Assembly (NCBI GenBank): GCA_017444325.1
Contig: JAFSWV010000154.1
Span: 1-14,921 of the forward strand
Direction: 5' to 3'
Length of the DNA stretch: 14,921 bases
Source: a bacterium
GTDB taxonomy: Bacteria > Auribacterota > UBA3054
In this document: piece by piece, positions 6,997-14,195 of the stretch
How positions within the stretch are numbered: the stretch's first letter is position 1
Layout: each line of letters starts with the position of its first letter
Position numbers and translations under genes: made by a program
The notes under the pieces: model-generated
Seen by the model: only the letters and a program-made list of their open reading frames with translations
What the model was told of the DNA's origin: nothing
Databases searched by the model: none

Positions 6997-7707
6997 TGCT
7001 TTTTCCAAATTCATCTCCGCTTCCGCCCTCAGTCTCTCCAGATCCCAATTCAGGATCTCGTCCAAACTGAAGGCTTCCTCTATGGAAAGGAAACTGCCTT
7101 CGGTCCTTCTCAGCTCCGTTAGGGTCCCGCCGCAGCCGAGTCTTTGGCCGAGGTCGTGAGCCAGCGTTCTGACGTAGGTGCCTTTCGAGCAGACGCAGCG
7201 CAGTTTCGCTTCGTTGTCTTTCATGCCTATTAGCTCAAGGTCGTAGATCGTGACCTTGCGTTTTTCCCTTTCGATCTCCTGCCCTTTCCTAGCTATGTCG
7301 TAGAGCTTTTTGCCTTTCACCTTGATTGCGGTGAACATAGGCGGAAGCTGCTCTATCTCTCCCCTGAATTCGGGCAGAACTTTAAGCAGCATTTCCTTCC
7401 CGAAACCTTCCGGCAAAGGGCTTTCCTTCACAACTTCGCCCGTTATGTCCTGAGTGTTGGTCTCGATGCCGAAACGGACCGTCATCTCGTATGTCTTTTT
7501 TGACGCCATCAGAGCGTCGGAAAGCTTCGTGCTTTTTCCGCAGAGCACCGCCAGCACTCCCGTCGCCATCGGGTCCAAGGTTCCGGCGTGACCGTTCTTT
7601 TTAATCCTGAAAGCGCCCCTTAGTTTGGCTATGACGTCGTGGGAAGTCCAGTCTTTCGGCTTGTCGACGGGAATTATCCCCTGCACCTCGTTCTGTTCCC
7701 GGACCAT
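6112..7707 (-). CDS. truB-znuA: Continuous TruB-ZnuA frame: tRNA pseudouridine-55 synthase plus zinc-binding lipoprotein
   Basis: The open frame is 531 codons with no internal stop. Residues 1 to about 230 are a full short TruB. It has the catalytic block NGHAGTLDPMATGVL with Asp45, then KTYEMTVRFGIETNTQD, the PPMFTAIKVKGKKLYDIAR segment, and a C-terminal GTYVRTLAHDLG and LTELRRTEGSF. TruB makes pseudouridine 55 in the tRNA T-loop. From residue 238 the sequence becomes a separate-looking lipoprotein: Met-start n-region, hydrophobic core and a lipobox ending at Cys260. A ZnuA domain follows, with a His/Asp-rich loop (355-377), DPHIWLSP and VFHPAYSCFASDYG. ZnuA captures zinc in the periplasm for ZnuBC. 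One chain would join a cytosolic RNA enzyme to an exported protein, so separate ZnuA translation from an internal Met is more likely. The ATG overlaps the pssA stop (TAATG). Confidence 0.88.
   Translation of the reverse strand: MVREQNEVQGIIPVDKPKDWTSHDVIAKLRGAFRIKKNGHAGTLDPMATGVLAVLCGKSTKLSDALMASKKTYEMTVRFGIETNTQDITGEVVKESPLPEGFGKEMLLKVLPEFRGEIEQLPPMFTAIKVKGKKLYDIARKGQEIEREKRKVTIYDLELIGMKDNEAKLRCVCSKGTYVRTLAHDLGQRLGCGGTLTELRRTEGSFLSIEEAFSLDEILNWDLERLRAEAEMNLEKAMNLLAKAAKPALLALIALLMASCAQKAEEKVDVYVSIPPLLPFAQKLAGPDVKCESFMPSGANPHSYEPSPKKGSSYYGSKLFIMTGLPFEQELVKRTGKGKGPKVLDLFHAVYKEEDHDEDHDHDHDHEEHHGHHHDPHIWLSPKLMLQMVALMAENIEELYPEKKAEIENRKAEIEKELSAFDRELKETFQAGNKTFLVFHPAYSCFASDYGLTEIAVEKEGSEPTPKSLSESLKKAGEEKLNYLIIQPGLNERLATHVAKSAGLKVIKRDALSTNYYEELRSLAKNIRGEE
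6577..6645 (-). repeat. His/Asp-rich low-complexity segment in ZnuA
   Basis: A tandem of GAT/GAC and CAT/CAC codons encodes 12 His within 23 residues, just before the DPHIW motif. This is the flexible metal-loading loop typical of zinc-specific ZnuA proteins and the best evidence for zinc as substrate. The DNA repeat is a codon-level consequence and not an independent element. Confidence 0.85.
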
Positions 7708-8537
7708 TATTCCTCTTGGGCTTCCTGATTCTCTGCCTTAGCCTTCGGAGGGAACAAGGCGCGGCGAACGGCCTGCAGAAGCCCGTAGAGCAGATATCCC
7801 ATGAAAAGCACGGGCAATACCAGTCCGGGCCTGAATATCAGGGCGACAAGAATGAAAACGATAAGGACAAGGTAGATGAAAGGATGCCTCTGCCAGACGA
7901 TCTGCTTGGCCGGAGCCGGGAAGCGGATGGTCGCGACCATCAGAAGTCCGAGCACCACGGGAAGGAAAGGCACGACGTAATTCTGCAGCGCGGAGTGGAA
8001 GGAATTGGTCTGCGGAGAGAGGTAGCCGTGGGAAAGCAGAAGGAGGTACGAGATCATGACGCCTGCGGCTTCCGGAGTGGGAATGCCGGAAAAAGTCTTG
8101 CCCTCATCCTCTATCTGGGCGTTGAAGCGCGCCAAGCGCAAGGCGGCGCAGCAAGTGTAGACCATGCAGCACGGCAGGACCAGTTTCCTCAAGGGATCGG
8201 GAATGTCCTTCAAAACGAAAACGAACATAAGAACGGAGGGCGCGACGCCGAAAGTAACAAGGTCAGCGAGAGAGTCGAGCTCCATGCCGAAGCGGCTGCT
8301 GGTCTTGGTGAGCCTGGCAACGAACCCGTCGAAGACGTCGAAGATCATGCCGAAAAAGACGCACATTGCGGCCTGGGTCAAGCGCTTGTTGCTGAAATCA
8401 TCGTTGGCAAAAGCGCCCAGCGCGATCATGATGGCGTTTACGCCCATGACCAGGTTGCAGGCCGTGACAAAGTTGGGAAGAATATGGATCCTCTTCCGCA
8501 TTTTGTCTTTCACTTTGTTTTTCAAATTGCCTTTCAT
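7707..8537 (-). CDS. pssA: CDP-diacylglycerol-serine O-phosphatidyltransferase
   Basis: This 276-residue integral membrane enzyme makes phosphatidylserine from CDP-diacylglycerol and L-serine, the first step towards phosphatidylethanolamine. The CDP-alcohol phosphotransferase motif is complete: Asp70-Gly71, Ala74-Arg75, Gly84, Asp88 and Asp92. The opening HILPNFVTACNLVMGVNAI and the later ALRLARFNA segment are typical of the multi-spanning PssA (type II), not pgsA. About seven or eight hydrophobic segments extend to a charged tail. The ATG at 8537 lies seven bases past the lnt stop and has no clear ribosome binding site; Met13 is an alternative start. The stop overlaps the truB start by one base. 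No psd decarboxylase gene is in the window. Confidence 0.92.
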   Translation of the reverse strand: MKGNLKNKVKDKMRKRIHILPNFVTACNLVMGVNAIMIALGAFANDDFSNKRLTQAAMCVFFGMIFDVFDGFVARLTKTSSRFGMELDSLADLVTFGVAPSVLMFVFVLKDIPDPLRKLVLPCCMVYTCCAALRLARFNAQIEDEGKTFSGIPTPEAAGVMISYLLLLSHGYLSPQTNSFHSALQNYVVPFLPVVLGLLMVATIRFPAPAKQIVWQRHPFIYLVLIVFILVALIFRPGLVLPVLFMGYLLYGLLQAVRRALFPPKAKAENQEAQEE

Positions 8538-8544
8538 AATTTTA

Positions 8545-10071
8545 TTATTTTACCATAACGCTCTTGGGGCGCCTAAACAGCAGCCCAATAAGAAAAACCA
8601 AAAAAGCCATAACAAAAAGCCCAAGGTCGCCATATTTGGCGTAGATCGTCTCTCTGGGAGAATAAACATTAGCACAGCAAAGGAGTTCGCCGGACACCAT
8701 AACGCTCTTGCCGCCGGAGGCAAGGAGGGCTTTCTCCCTGCCAGTCCTGTCTATAAGCACGGTTATGCCGGTATTGCTTGAACGCAGCAGTTCGCGCCGC
8801 GTCTCTATCGCCCGGAAACTGGAGAGCGCAGCGTGCTGGTAAGGTCCGGGAGAATCGAAGAACCAGCCGTCGTTGGTAATGTTGACCAGGATCTCCGCTC
8901 CCTCCTTCACAGCTTCTCTGGCGCTTTCTGGGAAAACGTCCTCAAAACAGACGAGCGCGCCCAGTTTGAAGATCGTTCCGTCTTCTCTCTTCAGGTCGAG
9001 GACATGGGAAAGTAGGCCTGGCGTATAGCTGCTGGGAATGGGCGTCAGCAGTTTCAAGAACGGCAGATAGCGTTCCAGCGGCACATACTCGCCGAAGATG
9101 ACAAGGTGTTTTTTGTAATAACGCTCTCTTGGCAGCATGGCGGCGTTGTCGAGAAGCGCCGCTGAGTTGAAAAACTGTATTTCCCCCTGCTTGTCTTTTT
9201 CCGCCCAGGTCAGACCGCAGAGCAGAGGAACTTTTACTTTCGTTCTGAATCTTTGCAGGACCTTGAGGGCCGGGTTGGCGTAATCATTGTAAATGCCGGG
9301 GACGCCGGTCTCGGGCCAGATGACGAGCTCGCTTTCGGGAGCAGCCTTTTCGGTCGCCTTGAGATAACTGTCCAGCGTCTCCTCGTCCTTACTGTCGTCG
9401 TGCTTCAGTTCCGGCGGCAGATTCAGCTGGATCATGGCGACGTTAAGCGAGCGGGTAGGCTCTTCGCTTCCCAATTCTTTCATTCTGTAAAAACCGTAGC
9501 CAGCCGAGAGCGTCCAAAGCAAAAGGACGATCGCCAAAGGAATGAAAGACCTAACGCATCGATCGCAAGCGATACCCGCAATTGAAGCGGAAGTGAAAGC
9601 CAGGAGGAAGCTGATGAAATGCACGCCGAAGAGATCCGCCGTCTGTATAAGAAGCAGATTCTTGTGAAGCGCCATGCCGAGCAAAAGCCAAGGAAATCCG
9701 GTGAAAAGATAAGAGATAGTAAGTTCGTAAAAAAGGAAGAAAAGCGATAATGAGAGAGCCGGATAGAAGCCCTTTCTGACAAAATACATCGCCAACAGAA
9801 TAAAGGCAGCGAAAAGAAGCGCCAGGAACGCGGAGAGCGCTAGCATTCCGGCGCAGCTAACATAGCTAAGCCACCAGATGCTGGAAACGTGCCAGATCAG
9901 ACCCAAAAGATAAGCGCTGAAAAAGACGCCTTTCCATGTCCCGCCTTTCCTAATGAGCAGGGCGCCAAAATACGGCGCCAGGGCAATAGGCGCAAGGAAA
10001 GCCAATCCGAATTTCGGGAAGGAGAGCGTCAGAAGAACGGCGCTTAATATCGAACTGATCAAAAGGATCAC
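8545..10071 (-). CDS. lnt: Apolipoprotein N-acyltransferase
   Basis: This 508-residue inner-membrane enzyme adds the third acyl chain to lipoproteins at the periplasmic face. Hydrophobic segments fill the first 200 or so residues, followed by a nitrilase-fold domain. The Glu-Lys-Cys triad is Glu254 in VIWPETGVPG, Lys320 in YYKKHLVIFGEYVP and Cys375 in ALVCFEDVFPE. The start is GTG at 10071: it overlaps the lgt stop as GTGA and has AAGGAGG seven bases upstream. A longer frame to TTG 10116 would run 49 bases into lgt and add a polar N terminus, so it was not used. The partner genes lgt (upstream) and znuA (a lipoprotein substrate, downstream) share the operon. A final membrane segment near the C terminus is also usual for Lnt. 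Confidence 0.94.
   Translation of the reverse strand: MILLISSILSAVLLTLSFPKFGLAFLAPIALAPYFGALLIRKGGTWKGVFFSAYLLGLIWHVSSIWWLSYVSCAGMLALSAFLALLFAAFILLAMYFVRKGFYPALSLSLFFLFYELTISYLFTGFPWLLLGMALHKNLLLIQTADLFGVHFISFLLAFTSASIAGIACDRCVRSFIPLAIVLLLWTLSAGYGFYRMKELGSEEPTRSLNVAMIQLNLPPELKHDDSKDEETLDSYLKATEKAAPESELVIWPETGVPGIYNDYANPALKVLQRFRTKVKVPLLCGLTWAEKDKQGEIQFFNSAALLDNAAMLPRERYYKKHLVIFGEYVPLERYLPFLKLLTPIPSSYTPGLLSHVLDLKREDGTIFKLGALVCFEDVFPESAREAVKEGAEILVNITNDGWFFDSPGPYQHAALSSFRAIETRRELLRSSNTGITVLIDRTGREKALLASGGKSVMVSGELLCCANVYSPRETIYAKYGDLGLFVMAFLVFLIGLLFRRPKSVMVK
8547..8555 (-). promoter_or_regulatory. Possible extended -10 element before pssA
   Basis: On the minus strand, TGGTAAAAT (8555 to 8547) matches the extended -10 form TGnTATAAT with one mismatch, in an AT-rich patch spanning the lnt stop and the pssA start. 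It ends nine bases before the pssA ATG, and no convincing -35 is seen. This is a weak call. If active it would give an almost leaderless pssA transcript inside the operon. Confidence 0.25.
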
Positions 10072-10877
10072 GCCTGCTCCTCCTTCTTTGTTATGACCTC
10101 CTGCCTGGCGCTCCAAACGAGTATGAGAACGCCTGCAATCAATGTCAGCACGCTGTATATTTGTCCCTTCGTAAGGCCGCAGCAGCCGGCCAGAACGGAA
10201 TCCTCAGCCCTGAAGGGTTCCGTAATGATCCTCAAGACGCCGTAGGCCACGCCGAAGACGCCGCTCAAAAAGCCGTTCTTCCTCGGCTTCCTGGAAAAGA
10301 GGAACATGACGGCGAAAAGCACAACGCCGTCCGTGAAAGCCTGGTAGAGCTGGACCGGGTGCCTGGGCAGGTTGTCCACTTGCGGAAAGATGACCGCCCA
10401 AGGAACGTCCGTCACTTTGCCGTGCAGTTCGCCGTTGATGAAATTGGCGACTCTCCCTAAACCCAAGCCAATAGTGCTGACCAAAGCGGTGTTGTCAAGG
10501 AGATGCATGAAGGGGATCTTCATCTTCCTGGAGTAAAGCCAGAGACCGACCGCCGCTCCTACCATTCCGCCGTGGAAGCTCATGCCTCCTTCCCAGACTT
10601 TTATGATGTCAATTGGATGCGTAAGAAAGTACGGGGCGTTATAGAGGAAGCAGTTCCCTAACCTTCCGCCGATCAGTATTCCGAGGAAACCGTAGAAAGC
10701 CATGTCCTGGATATTCTCTTTTTTCGGCAGAATGAAAAGGCCTTTCTCCTGCCTTTTGCCCAGCCACCAGACCGCAATGAAAAGTCCCAATACGTACATT
10801 AATCCGTACCAGCGGATATCCAAGGGGCCCAAATGCAGCAACACGGGATCCAGATTATGCACCCAGTAAGAATTCAT
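10068..10877 (-). CDS. lgt: Prolipoprotein diacylglyceryl transferase
   Basis: This 269-residue inner-membrane enzyme moves diacylglycerol from phosphatidylglycerol to the lipobox Cys of prolipoproteins, the first step of lipoprotein maturation. Key residues sit almost exactly where they do in E. coli: His102 in MSFHGGM, Arg142 and Asn145 in the signature GLGRVANFINGELHG, and Glu150. RHPVQLYQ near 188 and the ITEPFRAED segment near 228 are further family motifs. About seven membrane segments are expected. The ATG overlaps the stop of the response regulator gene (ATGA). A GAGGAA lies about 13 bases upstream, which is rather far, so coupling is likely. The stop overlaps lnt by four bases (GTGA), giving an lgt-lnt pair; lspA is not in the window. 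Confidence 0.95.
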   Translation of the reverse strand: MNSYWVHNLDPVLLHLGPLDIRWYGLMYVLGLFIAVWWLGKRQEKGLFILPKKENIQDMAFYGFLGILIGGRLGNCFLYNAPYFLTHPIDIIKVWEGGMSFHGGMVGAAVGLWLYSRKMKIPFMHLLDNTALVSTIGLGLGRVANFINGELHGKVTDVPWAVIFPQVDNLPRHPVQLYQAFTDGVVLFAVMFLFSRKPRKNGFLSGVFGVAYGVLRIITEPFRAEDSVLAGCCGLTKGQIYSVLTLIAGVLILVWSARQEVITKKEEQA

Positions 10878-12232
10878 TTGATGTCGTATTCCTCAATTTT
10901 GCGATAAATAGTCTTAAGTCCAATGCCGAGCTCTTTGGCGGCAACGTCCTTCTTCCCGCCCGACCTTCTGAGCGCGGCTTCTATGGCCTGCTTTTCCATT
11001 TCCTTCAGAGAGAGCGGAGCGGACGCAGTTTCAGGTTCTGCTTTTACGCTTATGCCTGCGCATGTGCAGATCTCTTTCGGCAGCGCAGACAAAGGAACTT
11101 CCTCCTTTTCACCTGTTGTGATGGTCGCGTACTCCACAGCGTTCTTCAATTGCCGAACGTTGCCGGGCCAGGAGTAATTGCGCATGGCTTGCAGCGCTTC
11201 TTTTGAGAAGCCCAGGAATTCCTTGCCGAGGTTGGAGGAGAGTTGGTCAAGAAAATATTTCGCCAGAAGTTCAATGTCGTCCTTGCGCTCCCTCAGCGGC
11301 GGAAGATTGATGGTGAAAACGCTTATCCTGTAGTAAAGGTCCGAGCGGAAAAGGCCGGAGGCGATCCTCTTCTCAATGTCAGCGTTGGTCGCGCAGATGA
11401 TCCTGACATCGGCTTTTACAGTCTTGGTCCCGCCAAGCCTGGTGAACTCGCCGTCCTGCAAAACTCTCAAAAGCTTGGCCTGCAGTTCTGGCTTCATCTC
11501 CGCGATCTCGTCCAATAGAAGCGTTCCGTGGTCCGCCAATTCGAATTTTCCGATCCTCTGCTTTTCCGCGCCCGTGAAAGCGCCCCTCTCGTGTCCGAAG
11601 AGTTCGCTCTCAAGTAAGTTTTCCGGAATGGCCGCGCAGTTCAGTTTGACAAAGGGAGCTTGGGCCCTCCCGCTCAGTGACTGCACTGCGTTCGCCACCA
11701 GCTCCTTTCCCGTTCCCGACTCTCCTAAGATGCAGACCGTAGCGTCGGAAGCGGCGACTTGCTTGATCTTGGAGAAGACTTCCTTGATGGCAGGCGTGGC
11801 GCCTATTATTCCGCTCAGGGCCGTGCGTTCAAGGCGGTCTTTTAACTGCTCGTTCTCTTTCTGCAGAAGAGCGTGCTGCAGCGCTTTGTCAACCAGAGCG
11901 AAAAGCTTCACAAGGTCTATGGGCTTCTCGATGAAGTTGAAGGCGCCCTTTTCCATGGCGAGGACCGCGTACTCCACGTTTCCGTAAGCTGTCATCAAAA
12001 TGATGGGCAATTCTTTGGAAAGCTCCTCCACCAGCTGCATGCCGTCAAGTTTCGGCATCTTCCAGTCGGTCAGAAGCAGATCGGGCTTTTTCGATTGCGC
12101 CAAATTTTTGGCTTCCTCTCCGTCGCGGGCTTCCAGCACTTTGTAGCCCTTGTCGGAGAAAGCTTCCGCAAGCGTTTCCCTGGCGACCGCATCGTCTTCC
12201 GCAATAAGGATCAGAATATTCTTCTTAGTCAT
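10874..12232 (-). CDS. Sigma-54 dependent response regulator, NtrC family
   Basis: This 452-residue cytoplasmic transcription activator has three domains in order. The receiver (5-118) has acidic residues Glu12, Asp13 and Asp14, phospho-acceptor Asp56, Thr81 and Lys103. The AAA+ central domain (140-375) has Walker A GESGTGKE (170-177), the sigma-54 contact loop GAFTGA (217-222) and Walker B LLLDEI (238-243). A Fis-type helix-turn-helix at 415-452 ends in DVAAKELGIGLKTIYRKI. It should remodel sigma-54 holoenzyme at -24/-12 promoters when phosphorylated by the adjacent kinase, whose gene it overlaps by 8 bases. AAGGAAGG six bases before the ATG is a good ribosome binding site. Its targets are unknown. 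Overall resemblance is to ZraR/HydG and AtoC-type regulators as much as to NtrC, so no specific symbol is given. Confidence 0.93.
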   Translation of the reverse strand: MTKKNILILIAEDDAVARETLAEAFSDKGYKVLEARDGEEAKNLAQSKKPDLLLTDWKMPKLDGMQLVEELSKELPIILMTAYGNVEYAVLAMEKGAFNFIEKPIDLVKLFALVDKALQHALLQKENEQLKDRLERTALSGIIGATPAIKEVFSKIKQVAASDATVCILGESGTGKELVANAVQSLSGRAQAPFVKLNCAAIPENLLESELFGHERGAFTGAEKQRIGKFELADHGTLLLDEIAEMKPELQAKLLRVLQDGEFTRLGGTKTVKADVRIICATNADIEKRIASGLFRSDLYYRISVFTINLPPLRERKDDIELLAKYFLDQLSSNLGKEFLGFSKEALQAMRNYSWPGNVRQLKNAVEYATITTGEKEEVPLSALPKEICTCAGISVKAEPETASAPLSLKEMEKQAIEAALRRSGGKKDVAAKELGIGLKTIYRKIEEYDIK

Positions 12233-13547
12233 TTTTGCCTTCCTTCAGTGGAAAACTCAAAACGAAAAGACAACCCTTCGCAGTGTCTTTCAATTCCAAT
12301 TTGCCGCCGTGCGAAAGCGCTGATTTTCTGGCGACCGCCAAGCCTAATCCGGCGCCCTTTTCCTTCGTGGTGTAGAAGGCGTCGAAGATCTTTTCTCTTT
12401 TTTCTTTCGGGATCCCCGGGCCGTCGTCCTGCACGCTTATTTCAACAAAGCCGCCTTTCGCGGCGCCCGTAAGGACGACACTGCCGCCGCCCGCCTGGGA
12501 AACAGCCTGCACGGCGTTCCACATCAGGTTAGTGACGGCATGGCGCAGACTGCTCTCGTCCGCCAGGACGCTCTGGGGAGCGTTGTCTGAAGAATAGCTC
12601 ACCCTGACGTTTTCCTTTTCGCCCGCCTCTTTGAAGAACTGCCCGAGCTCGTTGATCAAAGAGCGCAGATTAACTTCCTTGGGAGCGAATTCATTACTCT
12701 TCGCATAGCTCAGGAAAGTCGCCAGCATTTCCCCCGAAGAATGAGCCTCCCGTTCGATCCTTTCCAGCTTTTTGATCTGGCTTTCCGAAGCGCCGCTGTC
12801 CTTTAAGCTTTCCTTTAACAGCTGCGCGTTCAGGTTTATCCCGTTCAAAGAATTTTTTACTTCGTGCGCCAACCCTGCGCCTACGGTCGCCAACTGATCC
12901 TGCCTTATGCTGTCCTCCTTTTTTCTCAGCTCTTCCAGGGCGCTTTTCCCGGACTGAAGAGTTTTGAAAAGAAAGAATAACAGAAGCAGCGCGTCAACGA
13001 TCATAAGGATCAGCAGAAACTTCTTGGAAATCGTTCCGAACCTCAAGGGCCAGACGTGCTTCTTTTCGGGCTTCAGGCTGATGCTGAGGGCGCCCCAGAT
13101 CTGGTTGTAATTGGCAAGCGGTTCCGTCAGCACTATCCTTAGGTTGTCCCCGCTTCCCGTTAAGCGTTGGTAGGAACCTCCCTTCAAGGCTCCTTTCAAG
13201 TTGAGCGTAAGGTTCGCCGTTTCGCCGACGAGATTCTCGTCGCTGTGCAGAAGAATGAGGCCGCTCAGAGAAATAACTTCGACCAGATAGATTCCCTGCC
13301 TTTCAAGCACGTTTGAGTTCAGTTCCATCTCCTGCTGCAGAAGACCCAGTTCTCCCCTGGCGATCATCTCATGCTGGCAGGCTTTCACCCAGGTCTGCGC
13401 GATATTCCTGTAACTCAAGGCAATTTCCCTGGACATGGAAACGAGGAAGAAGCTCGCCAATATAAGTCCCAGCGCAAAGGAAGTCAGGAAAAGACCTCCC
13501 AGATGCGGCAAAAGATATGAACTCGTTTTTCCTCTTTCTTTTGGCAT
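12225..13547 (-). CDS. Membrane sensor histidine kinase, NtrB/ZraS-like
   Basis: This 440-residue inner-membrane sensor kinase is the likely partner of the adjacent sigma-54 activator. Membrane segment 1 is at about 16-38, an extracytoplasmic sensor region at about 39-172, and segment 2 at about 176-195. A linker with coiled-coil character (200-218) leads into the dimerisation domain, with His228 in GAGLAHEVKNSLNGI. The ATPase domain has the N-box in AVTNLMWNAVQAV, G1 DDGPGIP, the FYTTKEKGAGLGLAV F/G2 region and a final GG near KLEL. The sensor region resembles the single periplasmic domains of ZraS-like kinases but has no obvious metal ligand cluster, so the signal is unknown. The ATG lies three bases past the hemolysin III gene stop with no strong ribosome binding site, which suggests coupling. 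Confidence 0.92.
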   Translation of the reverse strand: MPKERGKTSSYLLPHLGGLFLTSFALGLILASFFLVSMSREIALSYRNIAQTWVKACQHEMIARGELGLLQQEMELNSNVLERQGIYLVEVISLSGLILLHSDENLVGETANLTLNLKGALKGGSYQRLTGSGDNLRIVLTEPLANYNQIWGALSISLKPEKKHVWPLRFGTISKKFLLILMIVDALLLLFFLFKTLQSGKSALEELRKKEDSIRQDQLATVGAGLAHEVKNSLNGINLNAQLLKESLKDSGASESQIKKLERIEREAHSSGEMLATFLSYAKSNEFAPKEVNLRSLINELGQFFKEAGEKENVRVSYSSDNAPQSVLADESSLRHAVTNLMWNAVQAVSQAGGGSVVLTGAAKGGFVEISVQDDGPGIPKEKREKIFDAFYTTKEKGAGLGLAVARKSALSHGGKLELKDTAKGCLFVLSFPLKEGKND

Positions 13548-13550
13548 AAC

Positions 13551-14195
13551 TTAGGGAATGACAAAAAAGAAAATGCTCATATATTGGCAGATCGCGCCGG
13601 CCAAAACAAAAATATGCCACACCGCGTGAAGATACGGCTTGTTGTCGAAAACATAAAACAGCGCGCCAAAGGTATAGGCGACGCCGCCAGCCACCAGAAA
13701 AGCTATGCCGCCAGGAGGGAGTATTGCGAACATAGGCTTGGACGCGATCACGATTATCCAGCCCATAAGGATGTAGAGGATCGTGGAGAGAAGCGGCCAG
13801 CGGTTAATAAAAAAGATCTTCTGGATTATTCCCAGAATAGCCAGTCCCCATATGACGCCGAAGATGGACCAGCCCCAGCCCGGCGGCAGCACAGCTAGCG
13901 TAAAAGGCGTGTACGTTCCCGCAATGACAAGATAGATGGCGCAGTGGTCGAAAATTCTCAGCACTTTTTTTGCGGCGCCGTCCGGCAGCGAATGATAGAC
14001 GGTCGACATGATGAACATAAGCCACAAGGTCGCGCCGTAAATGGAGCAGCTCACTATGTGCCGCGCCGTCCCGTGACAGGAGGAAAAGACGACGAGAAGA
14101 ACCAGACCAGCAATGGCCAGCAACGAGCCTACGGCGTGCGTGACGACGTTGGCTATGACTTCGCCTTTTGTCGGTTTCCTGTCACCGTGGCTCAT
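13551..14195 (-). CDS. Hemolysin III / YqfA (TrhA) family membrane protein
   Basis: This 214-residue protein has seven predicted membrane segments, as in the bacterial HlyIII/TrhA branch of the PAQR superfamily. The conserved metal-site residues of PAQR-type proteins are visible: Ser64 and His68 in MSTVYHSL, Asp83 in IFDHCAIYLVIAGTYTPF, and His190 with His194 in LHAVWHIF. The opening NVVTHAVGSLLAIAG is also typical. Related YqfA/TrhA proteins affect membrane energetics or lipid properties, and lytic activity is known only for a few. The start is ATG 14195, which overlaps the upstream stop (ATGA) and follows AAAGGAAGAGG. A longer frame to ATG 14342 would lie inside the upstream gene and adds an Arg-rich shadow, so it was rejected. 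Confidence 0.92.
   Translation of the reverse strand: MSHGDRKPTKGEVIANVVTHAVGSLLAIAGLVLLVVFSSCHGTARHIVSCSIYGATLWLMFIMSTVYHSLPDGAAKKVLRIFDHCAIYLVIAGTYTPFTLAVLPPGWGWSIFGVIWGLAILGIIQKIFFINRWPLLSTILYILMGWIIVIASKPMFAILPPGGIAFLVAGGVAYTFGALFYVFDNKPYLHAVWHIFVLAGAICQYMSIFFFVIP

Noticed and set aside
7716..8558. 280-codon open frame on the plus strand
   Set aside because: It is antisense to the whole of pssA. The composition is polar and His/Glu/Asp-rich, with no family motif, and pssA has its complete catalytic signature.
10072..10116. TTG 10116 as the lnt start
   Set aside because: It would overlap lgt by 49 bases and add a polar N terminus. GTG 10071 has an ideal AAGGAGG site and a GTGA overlap.
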